A stretch of 64,000 bases of DNA from Pseudonocardia abyssalis. GTDB taxonomy: Bacteria > Actinomycetota > Actinomycetes > Mycobacteriales > Pseudonocardiaceae. Below are positions 1-7,587 of this stretch, in pieces. The notes beneath the pieces were generated by a model that worked only from the letters and a program-made list of their open reading frames with translations, was not told where the DNA came from and made no database searches. The stretch's first letter is position 1; the number at the start of each line of letters is the position of its first letter. The stretch covers positions 2,790,001 to 2,854,000 of the forward strand of contig NZ_JADQDK010000001.1 of assembly GCF_019263705.2 (NCBI RefSeq), in the 5' to 3' direction. The position numbers and the translations under genes were made by a program.

Positions 1-829
1 CGGCGATCGGGTTGCGCTTGTGCGGCATCGACGACGAGTCGCCCGGCGCGGCCTCGCTCACCTCGCCGAGCTCGGTGCCCGCGAGCAGCACCACGTCGGT
101 GGCGGGCTTCGCGCACGCCCCGGCCGCGACGCCGAGCGCTCCCGCCAGCTCGCCGATCCGGGTCCGCTCCGTGTGCCACGGGACGCCGGGGTCGGCCAGG
201 CCCAGGCGCGCGGCCAGGTCGGCGACGACGGGGACGGGAAGGCCGCGGAGCGTGCCCGCGGGGCCCCCGAGCTGGACCGGCAGCCCGCCGAGCACCGCCG
301 CGAGCCGGGTGCGGGCGCGATCGACGCCGGCGCACCACCCCGCCGCCACGAGCCCGAACGTCGTCGGCAGCGCCTGCTGGCCCAGCGTCCGGGCCATCGT
401 CGGGGTGGCGCGGTGGGCCGCGGCGAGCCCGGCGGCGGCGTCGGCGGCGGCACGCAGGTCCTCGAGCAGGACCTCCCCGGCCCAGCCGGTGAGCAGCACC
501 GCGGCGGTGTCCATGACGTCCTGGCTGGTGGCGCCCGGGTGCACCGAGGGCCCCACCTCGGGTCCGACCGCCGCGCGCAGCGCCCGGACCAGCGGGATCA
601 CCGGGTTGCCCCCTTCGACGGACGCGAGCCCGAGCGCGGCCGGGTCGAGGTCGAGGTCGACGGCGGCGATCGCCTCGGCGTGTCTGGCGGGGATGACCCC
701 GTGAGCCGCGGCGGCCTGCGCGAGCGCCACCTCGACGGCGACGAGTGCGGCCACCCACGCGGCGTCGTCGAGCCGGGCGGCGACCCGGTCGCCCCCGAAC
801 AGCGGGTCGAACAACGCTCCGCGCGTCAC
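1..829 (-). CDS. pcaB: 3-carboxy-cis,cis-muconate cycloisomerase, 3' end cut by window
   Basis: Fumarase/aspartase superfamily enzyme of the protocatechuate branch of the beta-ketoadipate pathway, cyclising 3-carboxymuconate to gamma-carboxymuconolactone. The reading frame begins RGALFDPLFGGDRVAARLDD. It carries the family's GATSQDVMDTA segment and ends at the window edge in the signature SSMPHKRNPI loop. The start is taken as GTG at 829 because GGAGG at 835-839 lies 5 nt upstream; an in-frame GTG at 835 would overlap that site. About 276 residues are visible and roughly the C-terminal 40% is missing. No other pca gene is visible, so the pathway assignment rests on sequence alone; adenylosuccinate lyase is the main alternative and fits less well. 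Confidence 0.88.
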   Translation of the reverse strand, partial: MTRGALFDPLFGGDRVAARLDDAAWVAALVAVEVALAQAAAAHGVIPARHAEAIAAVDLDLDPAALGLASVEGGNPVIPLVRALRAAVGPEVGPSVHPGATSQDVMDTAAVLLTGWAGEVLLEDLRAAADAAAGLAAAHRATPTMARTLGQQALPTTFGLVAAGWCAGVDRARTRLAAVLGGLPVQLGGPAGTLRGLPVPVVADLAARLGLADPGVPWHTERTRIGELAGALGVAAGACAKPATDVVLLAGTELGEVSEAAPGDSSSMPHKRNPIA

Positions 830-847
830 GGACACCTCCGGGTCGAC

Positions 848-980
848 GTGCGAACGGCCCGTCCGCACGCTCTCATTGTGCGAACGGGCCGTTCGTCGGG
901 GACGGGCGGGGGCGGGTGGGCACGGGCGGGGCGCACGAACGACCCGTCCGCCCGGTGTGGCCGGACGAACGGGCCGCTCG
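848..980. repeat. Intergenic array of CGAACGGGCCGTTCG-like palindromes
   Basis: The 195-bp gap between pcaB and the P450 gene holds four related copies built on CGAAC at 851, 881, 936 and 966. Spacing is 30, 55 and 30 bp. The clearest copy, CGAACGGGCCGTTCG at 881-895, is a perfect odd palindrome; the first is GTGCGAACGGCCCGTCCGCAC-like at 848-868. There is no open reading frame here. It may be a terminator, a protein-binding array or a dispersed repeat family; the sequence does not decide. Confidence 0.6.
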
Positions 981-1023
981 CCCCGGACCCGGCGGGGCAG
1001 TCGACCGGGGCGTGCTGGGTCGT

Positions 1024-2220
1024 TCAGGCGGTGGCGCCGGGCTCCACCGGGAGCGTGCGCAGGCCGCGGATCAGGGTGCTGTGGCGGTACACCAGCTCCG
1101 CCGGGTCGACGGCCAGGGCCAGGTCGGGGCGGCGGGTCAGCAGCAGCCCGATCGCCTCCTGCGCCTCGATCCGGGCGAGCTGCGCGCCCAGGCAGTGGTG
1201 CAGGCCGTGGCCGAACGCGGTGTGACCGCTCGCGTCGCGGTCGATCCGCAGGTCGGCGGCGTCGGGCAGGCGCTTGTCGTCGCGGTTGGCCGAGGCGAGC
1301 GAGAGCGTCACGATCGAGCCTGCCGGGATCGTCACCCCCCCGTACTCGACGTCCTCGGCCGCGAAACGAACCGGCGCGCTGTGCACCGGGGAGTCCCAGC
1401 GCAGGAACTCCTCGACCGCCGACGCGATCAGGTCGGGCTGCTCCACCAGGAGCGCGCGCTGCTCGGGGTGGGTGAGCAGGGCGAGGACGCCGTTGCCGAT
1501 GAGGTTGACGGTGGTCTCGTGCCCGGCGATGAGCAGCAGCATCGCCATGGCGACGAGCTCCTCCTGGGACAGCACGTCACCGTCGTCGGCGACCGCGATC
1601 AGGCTGCTGATCAAGGCGTCGTCCGGGTTCTCGCGCTTGGCGTCGATCAGCGTCGACAGGTAGCCGTGCAGCTTGCCCGCCGCGGCCGTCGACTCGTCCT
1701 GCGTGGACTCGTCGACCATCACGTTCGACCACGCCGCGAAGTCGTCGCGGTCCTCGGCCGGCACGCCGAGCAGCTCGCAGATCACGAACACCGGCAGCAG
1801 GAAGGCGTAGGAGGACATGAGGTCGACGGGCCCGGAGGTGGGCAGGTCGTCGATCAGCCGGTTCGCGAACTCGGCGACGCGCGGGCGCAGCTCCTCCATC
1901 CGGCGCACCGTGAACGCCCGGGAGACGAGCTTGCGCAGCCGCGTGTGTCCCGGGGGGTCCATCAGGATCATCATCGGGATCGGCGTGGCCGGCTGGCCCT
2001 CGCGCGCGTCGGCGGGGAGGGTGTAGCGCCAGTCCTTGCTCAGCCGCGGGTCGGTGAGCGCGGCGCGGACGTCGGCGTGGTCGAACATCATCCAGACCGG
2101 GCCGTCGGGCTGCTGGACCTGGCGGACCGGCGCACCGGCCCGCTGCGCCTCGTAGGCCGGGTAGGGGTCGTTCCAGAAGGCGCCGTCGAACAGGGCGGTG
2201 GCGTCGTGCGTGGTTGTCAC
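1024..2220 (-). CDS. Cytochrome P450 (CYP107-like)
   Basis: Soluble bacterial class I P450 monooxygenase of 398 residues, the usual length. The I-helix oxygen-binding motif AGHETT, the K-helix ExxR (EFLR) and the haem loop FGHGLHHCLGA, with the thiolate Cys near residue 343, are all present. HTRLRKLVSRAFTVRR is typical of CYP105/107-type enzymes. Substrate unknown; no ferredoxin or ferredoxin reductase gene is adjacent. It lies 25 bp downstream of an FAD oxidoreductase on the same strand. A TetR-type palindrome at 2239-2254 sits directly upstream and resembles the operator of the second P450 in the window at 38237, which is also its closest relative here. Confidence 0.95.
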   Translation of the reverse strand: MTTTHDATALFDGAFWNDPYPAYEAQRAGAPVRQVQQPDGPVWMMFDHADVRAALTDPRLSKDWRYTLPADAREGQPATPIPMMILMDPPGHTRLRKLVSRAFTVRRMEELRPRVAEFANRLIDDLPTSGPVDLMSSYAFLLPVFVICELLGVPAEDRDDFAAWSNVMVDESTQDESTAAAGKLHGYLSTLIDAKRENPDDALISSLIAVADDGDVLSQEELVAMAMLLLIAGHETTVNLIGNGVLALLTHPEQRALLVEQPDLIASAVEEFLRWDSPVHSAPVRFAAEDVEYGGVTIPAGSIVTLSLASANRDDKRLPDAADLRIDRDASGHTAFGHGLHHCLGAQLARIEAQEAIGLLLTRRPDLALAVDPAELVYRHSTLIRGLRTLPVEPGATA

Positions 2221-2238
2221 GGTGCTCCCATCAGCGAT

Positions 2239-2254
2239 GTAAGCGCTAGCTTAC
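2239..2254. promoter_or_regulatory. Palindromic operator upstream of first P450
   Basis: GTAAGCGCTAGCTTAC is an inverted repeat with 6-bp perfect arms. It overlaps the stop codon of the FAD oxidoreductase and ends 19 bp before the P450 start. The CGCTTAC half-site on the minus strand recurs in the palindrome at 38204-38223 in front of the second P450. Size and symmetry suit a TetR-family repressor. Confidence 0.55.
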
Positions 2255-3340
2255 GTGAAGTCGGGACGGGGCCAGATCGACCGGGGCGGGGGCCCCGCGG
2301 ACGACCGACGCGGCCAGCACCGACAGCGCGGGGGCGGACTCGATACCCGAGCCGCCCTGCCCCGCGACGAACCAGAAGCCCGGGTGCTCCGGCCACGCGC
2401 CGACCACCGGACAGCGGTCGGGCACGAACGAGCGCAGCCCGGCCCAGCTCGTGCGGACCGAGCGCAGGCCCAGCCCGGTGACGGCCTCGACGCGCTCCAG
2501 TGCGAGCGCCACGTCGACGTCGTCGGGTCGGGCGTCGCCGGGCGGGGAGGGGGTCTCGTCGGCGCGGGAGACCAGCAGGTCCTCGCCCTCGGACTTGAAG
2601 TAGAACCGCTCCGCGGCGTCGATCACCATCGGTCGGCCCAGCCGCGACGGGTCGGGCACGCGGACCATCGCGATGGTCCGGCGCAGCGGCGTGAGCCCGG
2701 TCCGGGGGACGCCGGCGAGTGCGGCGACCTCGTCGGCCCACGCGCCCGCGGCGTTCACCACCGCACCCGCCCGCAGCACGTCGCCGCCCGCCTCGACCCG
2801 CCAGCCGGAGCCGTCACGGGTCATCGCGGTGACCGGGGCGGCGGTGCGAACGGTGCCGCCGCGGGCCCGCAGGCCGCGGACGTAGCCCTGGTGCAGCGCG
2901 TCGGTGTCGATGTCGCCCGAGCCCTCGGTGAGCGCTGCGGCCCGGACCGCACCCGGGGCCAGTGCGGGGCAGAGCCGCCGCGCGTCCCCGGCGTCGATCG
3001 CGACCGGGGCGCCCGGCTCGCCCGCGCGCTCGGCGAGCACGTCGACCAGCGCGGCCTCGCCCTCGTCGTCGCACCCGACCCAGAGCACGGGGCGCGGGGT
3101 CAGCAGCGGCGGCGTGCCGAGCTCGTCGGCGAGCGCGGCGAACCGCGGCCCGCTGCGCTCGATCAGCGCGCGCACCGCACCGACACCGTGCCCGGGTACG
3201 TAGATCGCGGCCGAGCGGGCGGTCGAGTGCGTGGCCAGCGCGGTCTCGGCCTCGAGCAGGAGCACCGAACGGTCGGCCGCCAGCTCGTAGGCCACCGACG
3301 CCCCGGCGATGCCGCCCCCGACCACCACGACGTCCACCAC
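2246..3340 (-). CDS. FAD-dependent oxidoreductase (DAO family)
   Basis: Amine/amino-acid oxidase family flavoprotein of about 364 residues, the normal size. The N-terminal Rossmann dinucleotide motif VVVVGGGIAGAS binds FAD, followed by the substrate region and a C-terminal GxG-type GQGGSGIESAPALS. It probably oxidises a secondary amine or amino acid; the substrate cannot be read from sequence. The start is taken as GTG 3340 because a TAGAGT hexamer (minus strand, 3353-3348) lies 7 nt upstream, the spacing seen for other apparently leaderless genes here; GTG 3349 would overlap that hexamer. It is followed after 25 bp by the P450 gene. Confidence 0.85.
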   Translation of the reverse strand: MVDVVVVGGGIAGASVAYELAADRSVLLLEAETALATHSTARSAAIYVPGHGVGAVRALIERSGPRFAALADELGTPPLLTPRPVLWVGCDDEGEAALVDVLAERAGEPGAPVAIDAGDARRLCPALAPGAVRAAALTEGSGDIDTDALHQGYVRGLRARGGTVRTAAPVTAMTRDGSGWRVEAGGDVLRAGAVVNAAGAWADEVAALAGVPRTGLTPLRRTIAMVRVPDPSRLGRPMVIDAAERFYFKSEGEDLLVSRADETPSPPGDARPDDVDVALALERVEAVTGLGLRSVRTSWAGLRSFVPDRCPVVGAWPEHPGFWFVAGQGGSGIESAPALSVLAASVVRGAPAPVDLAPSRLHVS

Positions 3341-3399
3341 GCGACCCACTCTAGAAACTCGGTGGCAGACCCGCGCGCTGCGCCGTTACCGTCCTGCGC

Positions 3400-3411
3400 A
3401 TGCGCAACTGA
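3400..3411 (+). other. Leaderless three-codon mini-ORF (Met-Arg-Asn)
   Basis: ATGCGCAACTGA follows a TACCGT -10 hexamer (3387-3392) by 7 nt, the same geometry as other leaderless starts in the window. Transcription would therefore begin at the ATG of a three-codon ORF. The 118 nt between its stop and the next gene (3530) are GC-rich and include a CCGCGG-cc-CCGCGG hairpin. This could be a leader peptide or simply a start-site marker; not tested. Confidence 0.4.
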
Positions 3412-3529
3412 GACGCCCGCCGCGAGCCGCGGCCCCGCGGCCGGTCGACCCCTCTGGTCCCCGCCGCCCCGTCCCCGTCCCGTCCGAGGGCCGTTCTCCC
3501 GGCCCCGGCGCTGCCCTCAGGAGACCCGC

Positions 3530-3685
3530 ATGCGTGAACCGAACCAGAACCCGCCGCAGAACCGCGCCGCCCGCCGCGGGAAGCGCACCGAACCCGTGCC
3601 CCCGGCCGCCCGCTACCGCGGTTCGGCGGCACCCGCCCGGCCCGCCCAGGGCCGCCGGGTCACGCCGATCCGCCGCTCGGCCTGA
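3530..3685 (+). CDS. Small basic protein, function unknown
   Basis: Fifty-one residues, rich in Arg, Pro and Ala, beginning MREPNQNPPQNRAARRGKR. AGGAG at 3519-3523 lies 6 nt before the ATG, a strong ribosome binding site. It is preceded by the mini-ORF leader at 3400 and followed by a strong hairpin at 3699-3734. There is no membrane segment or cysteine. Composition suggests an RNA- or ribosome-associated peptide, but that is inference. The good binding site, own promoter and terminator argue that it is a real gene. Confidence 0.6.
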   Translation: MREPNQNPPQNRAARRGKRTEPVPPAARYRGSAAPARPAQGRRVTPIRRSA

Positions 3686-3698
3686 TCCCGGTTCCACC

Positions 3699-3734
3699 GC
3701 GCCGCCGGTCCCGCGTCCACGGGACCGGCGGCGC
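3699..3734 (+). terminator. Hairpin terminator after small basic gene
   Basis: Perfect 14-bp stem (GCGCCGCCGGTCCC at 3699-3712 pairing with 3721-3734) with an 8-nt loop, 13 bp after the stop codon. It lacks a T-run, as is common for actinobacterial terminators, and sits just before the -10 hexamer of the next gene. Confidence 0.65.
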
Positions 3735-3748
3735 CTACCATCTCCCGT

Positions 3749-4408
3749 GTGGGTATCTGCACGGTCTGGTGGGCGACGCCGCTGGCCCCCGGTGACGCTC
3801 CCGGGCTCCTCGATCTCCTCGACGCGCACGAGCGCGGGCGGATCGGCCGCTTCCGCCGCGACCTCGACGCCGCCCGCTACCTCGCCGCTCACGCGCTCAC
3901 CCGCCTCGTGCTCGCCGCCCGGCTCGACGCCGACCCCGCGGCGCTGGCCTTCGACCGCACCTGCCGCTGCGGTGAGCAGCACGGCAAGCCCCGTCTCGCC
4001 CAGGACGGTCCGGGCTTCTCGATGACGCACGCCGGCGACCTCGTCGGGCTGGCCGTGCACGACGGTCCGGTCGGTCTCGACGTCGAACAGGCCCGCCCGC
4101 TCTCCGACCTCGCCGGGATGACCGCGCACGCGTGCTCGCCGCACGAGAGCGTCGCCGACGAGGCCTCGTTCTTCCGGCTCTGGACGCGCAAGGAGGCCCT
4201 GCTCAAGTCCACCGGTGAGGGCCTGTCCACCCCGATGTCGGCGATCACCCTCACCCCCGACGGCGGCGTCGACTGGCCAGGGCGGCAGGTGTGGCTGCAC
4301 GACCTCTCCCCCGCCCCCGGGCACCCGGCTGCGCTCGCCGGGCCCGGCTCCGTACCGCCGGAGGTGGTCGAGGCGGACGGGGACGCCCTGCTGCGCACCG
4401 GTCCGTGA
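3749..4408 (+). CDS. 4'-phosphopantetheinyl transferase (Sfp type)
   Basis: Transfers phosphopantetheine from CoA to carrier-protein serines. The 219 residues carry the Sfp-type motifs in order: GKPRL, FSMTHAGD (CoA/Mg region), VGLDVEQ with the Mg-binding Asp/Glu, and WTRKEALLKSTGEGL. Start is GTG 3749; TACCAT at 3736-3741 lies 7 nt upstream and there is no Shine-Dalgarno sequence, so it is probably leaderless. It overlaps dinB by GTGA, implying co-transcription with a repair polymerase, an unusual pairing. No polyketide or peptide synthase lies in the window, so its partners are elsewhere. Confidence 0.9.
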   Translation: MGICTVWWATPLAPGDAPGLLDLLDAHERGRIGRFRRDLDAARYLAAHALTRLVLAARLDADPAALAFDRTCRCGEQHGKPRLAQDGPGFSMTHAGDLVGLAVHDGPVGLDVEQARPLSDLAGMTAHACSPHESVADEASFFRLWTRKEALLKSTGEGLSTPMSAITLTPDGGVDWPGRQVWLHDLSPAPGHPAALAGPGSVPPEVVEADGDALLRTGP

Positions 4409-5724
4409 GCGTGGACCGCTGGGTGCTGCACCTGGACATGGACGCCTTCTTCGCCTCCGCCGAGCAGCTCACCCGCCCCACGCTGGCCGGGCGGCCGGTG
4501 CTTGTCGGGGGTCTGGGACCGAGGTCGGTGGTCGCCGGGGCGAGCTACGAGTCGCGCGTGTTCGGCGTCCGCTCGGCCATGCCGATGGGCCAGGCCAGGC
4601 GCCGCTGCCCGCACGCGGTGACGGTCCCGCCGCGGTTCGTGCTCTACCAGGCACTCTCCGAGCAGGTCATGGGCGTGCTCGCGGAGGCGGCCCCGGTGCT
4701 GGAGCCGGTGTCGGTCGATGAGGCGTACCTGGAGCCTCCCGTCCTCGCGGGGGCCGGGGCCGACGTCGTCGAGCGGTTCGCGGTCGACCTGCGCGCCGCG
4801 GTGCGTGCGGCGACCGGGCTGCCCGCGTCGGTCGGGGCGGGGACGGGCAAGCAGCTCGCGAAGATCGCCTCGGAGCTCGCGAAGCCGGACGGGTTCCGCG
4901 TCGTCACCCCCGAGGAGCAGCAGGAGGTGCTCGCGCCGCTGCCGGTGCGCGCGCTGTCCGGTGTGGGCCCCGTCGCGGAGACGGGCCTGCACCGGTTGGG
5001 CATCCGCACGGTCGGCGCGATCGCGGCGATGGACCTGCGCGAGCTGACGGGGCTGCTCGGCACCGCGATCGGCACGGAGTTGCACCGCCTGGCCCGGGGC
5101 GTCGACGAGCGGCCGGTCGCGCCGCGCGGTGCGGCGAAGCAGGTGAGCGCGGAGACGACGTTCGACGCCGACCTCACCGCGATGCGCGCGGTCCACGAGG
5201 CCGTCGCGCGGATCACCGAGTCGGCGCACCGCAGGCTCGTGGCGTCCGGGCGGGCCGCGCGGACCGTCACGGTCAAGGTCCGCAGCGCCGACTTCACCAC
5301 CCACACCCGCTCGGAGACCGCAGCCATCGGCAGCACCGACCTCGGCGCGCTCACCGCGACCGCCCAGAAGCTCGCGCGGACCGCGGTGCCCGAGGGCGGC
5401 GTCCGGCTGATCGGGGTGTCACTGGCCGGGCTGGGCGACGACCCGCCGCCCGCGCTGTTCGAGCCACCCCGCGCCGTCGACGTGCTCGACTCCGGCGAGA
5501 CCGCCGCCGACGAGCCGGAGGAGACGGCCGAGGCCGACCGGCCGTGGCGCCCCGGCGACGACGTCCGCCACGACGAGCACGGCCACGGGTGGGTGCAGGG
5601 CGCCGGGCACGGGCGCGTCACCGTCCGCTTCGAGACCCGCACGACGGGGCCCGGTCGCGCGCGCACCTTCCCGGCCGACGACCCGGCCCTGACCCGAACC
5701 GACCCGCTCGGCAGCCTGGCCTGA
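4405..5724 (+). CDS. dinB: DNA polymerase IV (Y family)
   Basis: Error-prone translesion polymerase of 439 residues. Catalytic motifs are DMDAFFASAEQ near residues 11-21 and SVDEAYLE near 102-109; GAGTGKQLAKIASELAKPDG and the little-finger domain follow. The start is GTG 4405, overlapping the previous stop by 4 nt. After the polymerase core (about residue 380) there is an extra module, WRPGDDVRHDEHGHGWVQGAG, resembling the small Tudor-like tail of UvrD/PcrA helicases, which is absent from E. coli DinB. No LexA box was recognised upstream. Confidence 0.93.
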   Translation: MSVDRWVLHLDMDAFFASAEQLTRPTLAGRPVLVGGLGPRSVVAGASYESRVFGVRSAMPMGQARRRCPHAVTVPPRFVLYQALSEQVMGVLAEAAPVLEPVSVDEAYLEPPVLAGAGADVVERFAVDLRAAVRAATGLPASVGAGTGKQLAKIASELAKPDGFRVVTPEEQQEVLAPLPVRALSGVGPVAETGLHRLGIRTVGAIAAMDLRELTGLLGTAIGTELHRLARGVDERPVAPRGAAKQVSAETTFDADLTAMRAVHEAVARITESAHRRLVASGRAARTVTVKVRSADFTTHTRSETAAIGSTDLGALTATAQKLARTAVPEGGVRLIGVSLAGLGDDPPPALFEPPRAVDVLDSGETAADEPEETAEADRPWRPGDDVRHDEHGHGWVQGAGHGRVTVRFETRTTGPGRARTFPADDPALTRTDPLGSLA

Positions 5725-5764
5725 GCCGGTCCCACCCCCGGGGACCCGCGCACCGGGTCGCCGC

Positions 5765-5788
5765 CCGCGCACGTCCGGACGTGCGCGG
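5765..5788. terminator. Bidirectional hairpin between convergent genes
   Basis: A 24-bp perfect palindrome centred on CC|GG at 5776/5777 (core GCGCACGTCCGGACGTGCGC). It lies 40 bp past dinB and 32 bp past the end of the convergent kinase-like gene, so it probably ends both transcripts. Confidence 0.65.
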
Positions 5789-5820
5789 ACGGCGAGACGA
5801 TGCGCGGAACCACGCCGAGG

Positions 5821-6420
5821 TCAGCTCCACCTGTCGGCGAGCGCCCGCCGGACCGGGCCCGGGGCCGCGGCCCGCGGGAGGACCGGGAGCGCGACGTCGA
5901 GGCCCCCGCGCACCACCTCCTCGGCGAACCGGTGCAGCAGCGCGGCGCCGTCCGCGTCGCACCAGGTGCCCGCGAGCACCCGGGCGAGCGCGGCGAGGTG
6001 GTGGGCGTCGCGGGCGGGATCGGCCGGACCGGGCCGGACCATCACTAGCAGCGGCGCACCCGCCGGGTCGAGCAGGACGGCGTCACCGGCGATCCGGCCG
6101 TGGTGCAGCCCGCGGGCGTGCAGCGCCCGGACGACCCGGGCGACGCCGCCCAGCACCGCCACGGCGTCGGAGGAGTCCAGGTCCGTGCCGGTCAGCAGGT
6201 CGACGAGCATCGGGCCCGGCGGCTGCGGCGTCCGCAGCCACACCCCGCCGTCGCGCACGACGACGTTGCCGATCGGCAGCAGCCCGCCCACGCCGGCGTC
6301 GCGGATCCGGCGGACCGCCTCCTCCGGCACCCCGTCGGCGACCCGCAGCAGCGCACCGGCCCCGCCGTCGGACGGGCGGAACCAGGTGGCGTCGGGGGTC
6401 GCCCGAACCGGCTGCGTCAT
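5821..6420 (-). CDS. Kinase-fold protein lacking catalytic residues
   Basis: A 199-residue protein that fits the C-lobe layout of a Ser/Thr kinase: VVRALHARGLHHGRIAGDAVLLD aligns with the HRDLKPxNILLD loop, but HRD reads HGR and no DFG follows (LLVMVRPG at that place). The N-terminal half has no Gly-rich loop. It is therefore best called a pseudokinase-like or kinase-remnant protein. It stands alone, 63 bp downstream of cobT on the same strand, so read-through from the B12 operon is possible. Family assignment is by pattern only. Confidence 0.5.
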   Translation of the reverse strand: MTQPVRATPDATWFRPSDGGAGALLRVADGVPEEAVRRIRDAGVGGLLPIGNVVVRDGGVWLRTPQPPGPMLVDLLTGTDLDSSDAVAVLGGVARVVRALHARGLHHGRIAGDAVLLDPAGAPLLVMVRPGPADPARDAHHLAALARVLAGTWCDADGAALLHRFAEEVVRGGLDVALPVLPRAAAPGPVRRALADRWS

Positions 6421-6483
6421 CGGTCCCCCTCGGCACCGGGGCTCCCGACCCGGGGAGGTACTCGCCGCTGCCCACCCGTCGCG

Positions 6484-7584
6484 TTACACCTGTTCCCGGG
6501 CCGCGTCGGTGACGCTGGCGTCGCCGAAGGTCGCGACGTCGTGCAGGGCCCGGACGGCCGCTCGGAGCAGGGGCAGCGCCAGCACCGCACCGGTGCCCTC
6601 GCCCAGGCGCAGGCCGAGGTCGAGCAACGGGTCGAGACCGAGGTGACCGAGGGCGAGGCGGTGCCCGGGCTCGGCGGAGCGGTGTCCGGCGACGCAGTAC
6701 GCCACCGCCTGCGGAGCGAGCGCGGCCGCGACGAGGGCCGCCGCGCCGGTGCTGACGCCGTCGAGGAGGACCGGGATCCGCCGGGCCGCCGCGCCGAGGA
6801 CGAGCCCGGCGATCGCCGCGTGCTCCAGCCCGCCGAACGCCGCGAGGACGCCGATCGGGTCGGCCGGGTCGGGGTGGTGCAGGGCCAGCGCGTCGCGGAC
6901 GACGGCGGTCTTGCGGGCCAGCGTGGCATCGTCGATGCCGGTGCCACGACCCGTCGCCTGCTCGGGGTCGGCCCCGGTGAACGCACAGATCAGCAGCGCG
7001 GCGGCGGTGGTGTTGGCGATGCCCATGTCACCGGTGAGGACACACCCGTGCTCCGGCACCGCGGCGATCCCGGCCTCGATCGCGGCGACGACCTGCCCGC
7101 GCGTCAGCGCCGGGCCGACCGCGAGGTCGGCGGTGCCGTCGGCGACGCGGCGGGCGAGCACGCCGTCGAGGGCGGGCAGCGGTGCGGCCACTCCGACGTC
7201 GAGTACCCGCACCTGCACGTCCGCCGCCCGGGCGAACGCGTTGACGACGGCACCACCGGCGGCGAAGTTCGCGACCATCTGCGCCGTCACCTCCTGCGGC
7301 CACGGCGTGACGCCCTGCGCGTGGACGCCGTGGTCACCGGCGCAGACCACGACGACCGCCGGGTCCGGCAGCGGCGGCGGGCAGGCGCCGGCGATGCCGG
7401 AGAGCGTGACCGCGAGGTCTTCGATGCGGCCGAGCGAGCCGGCGGGCTTGGTCATGCGGTCGAGGCGGTCGGCGGCCTCGGCGCGCGCGGCGGCGGCGGG
7501 CGGGGTGATCGCGGCGAGGGTCGCGTCGAGCAGGGTCACAGCGTCCGAGGTCACAGCGTCCGAGGTCACAGCGTCCGAGGTCAC
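6484..7584 (-). CDS. cobT: Nicotinate-nucleotide:dimethylbenzimidazole phosphoribosyltransferase
   Basis: Makes alpha-ribazole phosphate for the lower ligand of cobalamin. Family motifs present include KPAGSLGRIEDLA, VVCAGDHGVHAQGV, TGDMGIANTT and the C-terminal GHRSAEPGHR with the catalytic Glu region. Length is 366 against about 350 usual; the excess is an N-terminal run of TSDAV repeats encoded by a 15-bp tandem repeat (7534-7587). Each unit supplies an in-frame GTG, so the true start may be GTG 7584, 7569, 7554 or 7539. GTG 7584 gives the GTGA overlap with cobI and is used here. It is the last gene of the riboswitch-controlled cobN-cobI-cobT unit. Confidence 0.95.
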   Translation of the reverse strand: MTSDAVTSDAVTSDAVTLLDATLAAITPPAAAARAEAADRLDRMTKPAGSLGRIEDLAVTLSGIAGACPPPLPDPAVVVVCAGDHGVHAQGVTPWPQEVTAQMVANFAAGGAVVNAFARAADVQVRVLDVGVAAPLPALDGVLARRVADGTADLAVGPALTRGQVVAAIEAGIAAVPEHGCVLTGDMGIANTTAAALLICAFTGADPEQATGRGTGIDDATLARKTAVVRDALALHHPDPADPIGVLAAFGGLEHAAIAGLVLGAAARRIPVLLDGVSTGAAALVAAALAPQAVAYCVAGHRSAEPGHRLALGHLGLDPLLDLGLRLGEGTGAVLALPLLRAAVRALHDVATFGDASVTDAAREQV

Positions 7585-7587
7585 AGC
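7534..7587. repeat. 15-bp tandem repeat at cobT start
   Basis: GGTCACAGCGTCCGA is repeated exactly at 7534, 7549 and 7564, with a 9-bp partial copy at 7579. It encodes TSDAV repeats at the CobT N-terminus, and each unit offers a GTG start. Perfect identity suggests recent slippage. Confidence 0.9.
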
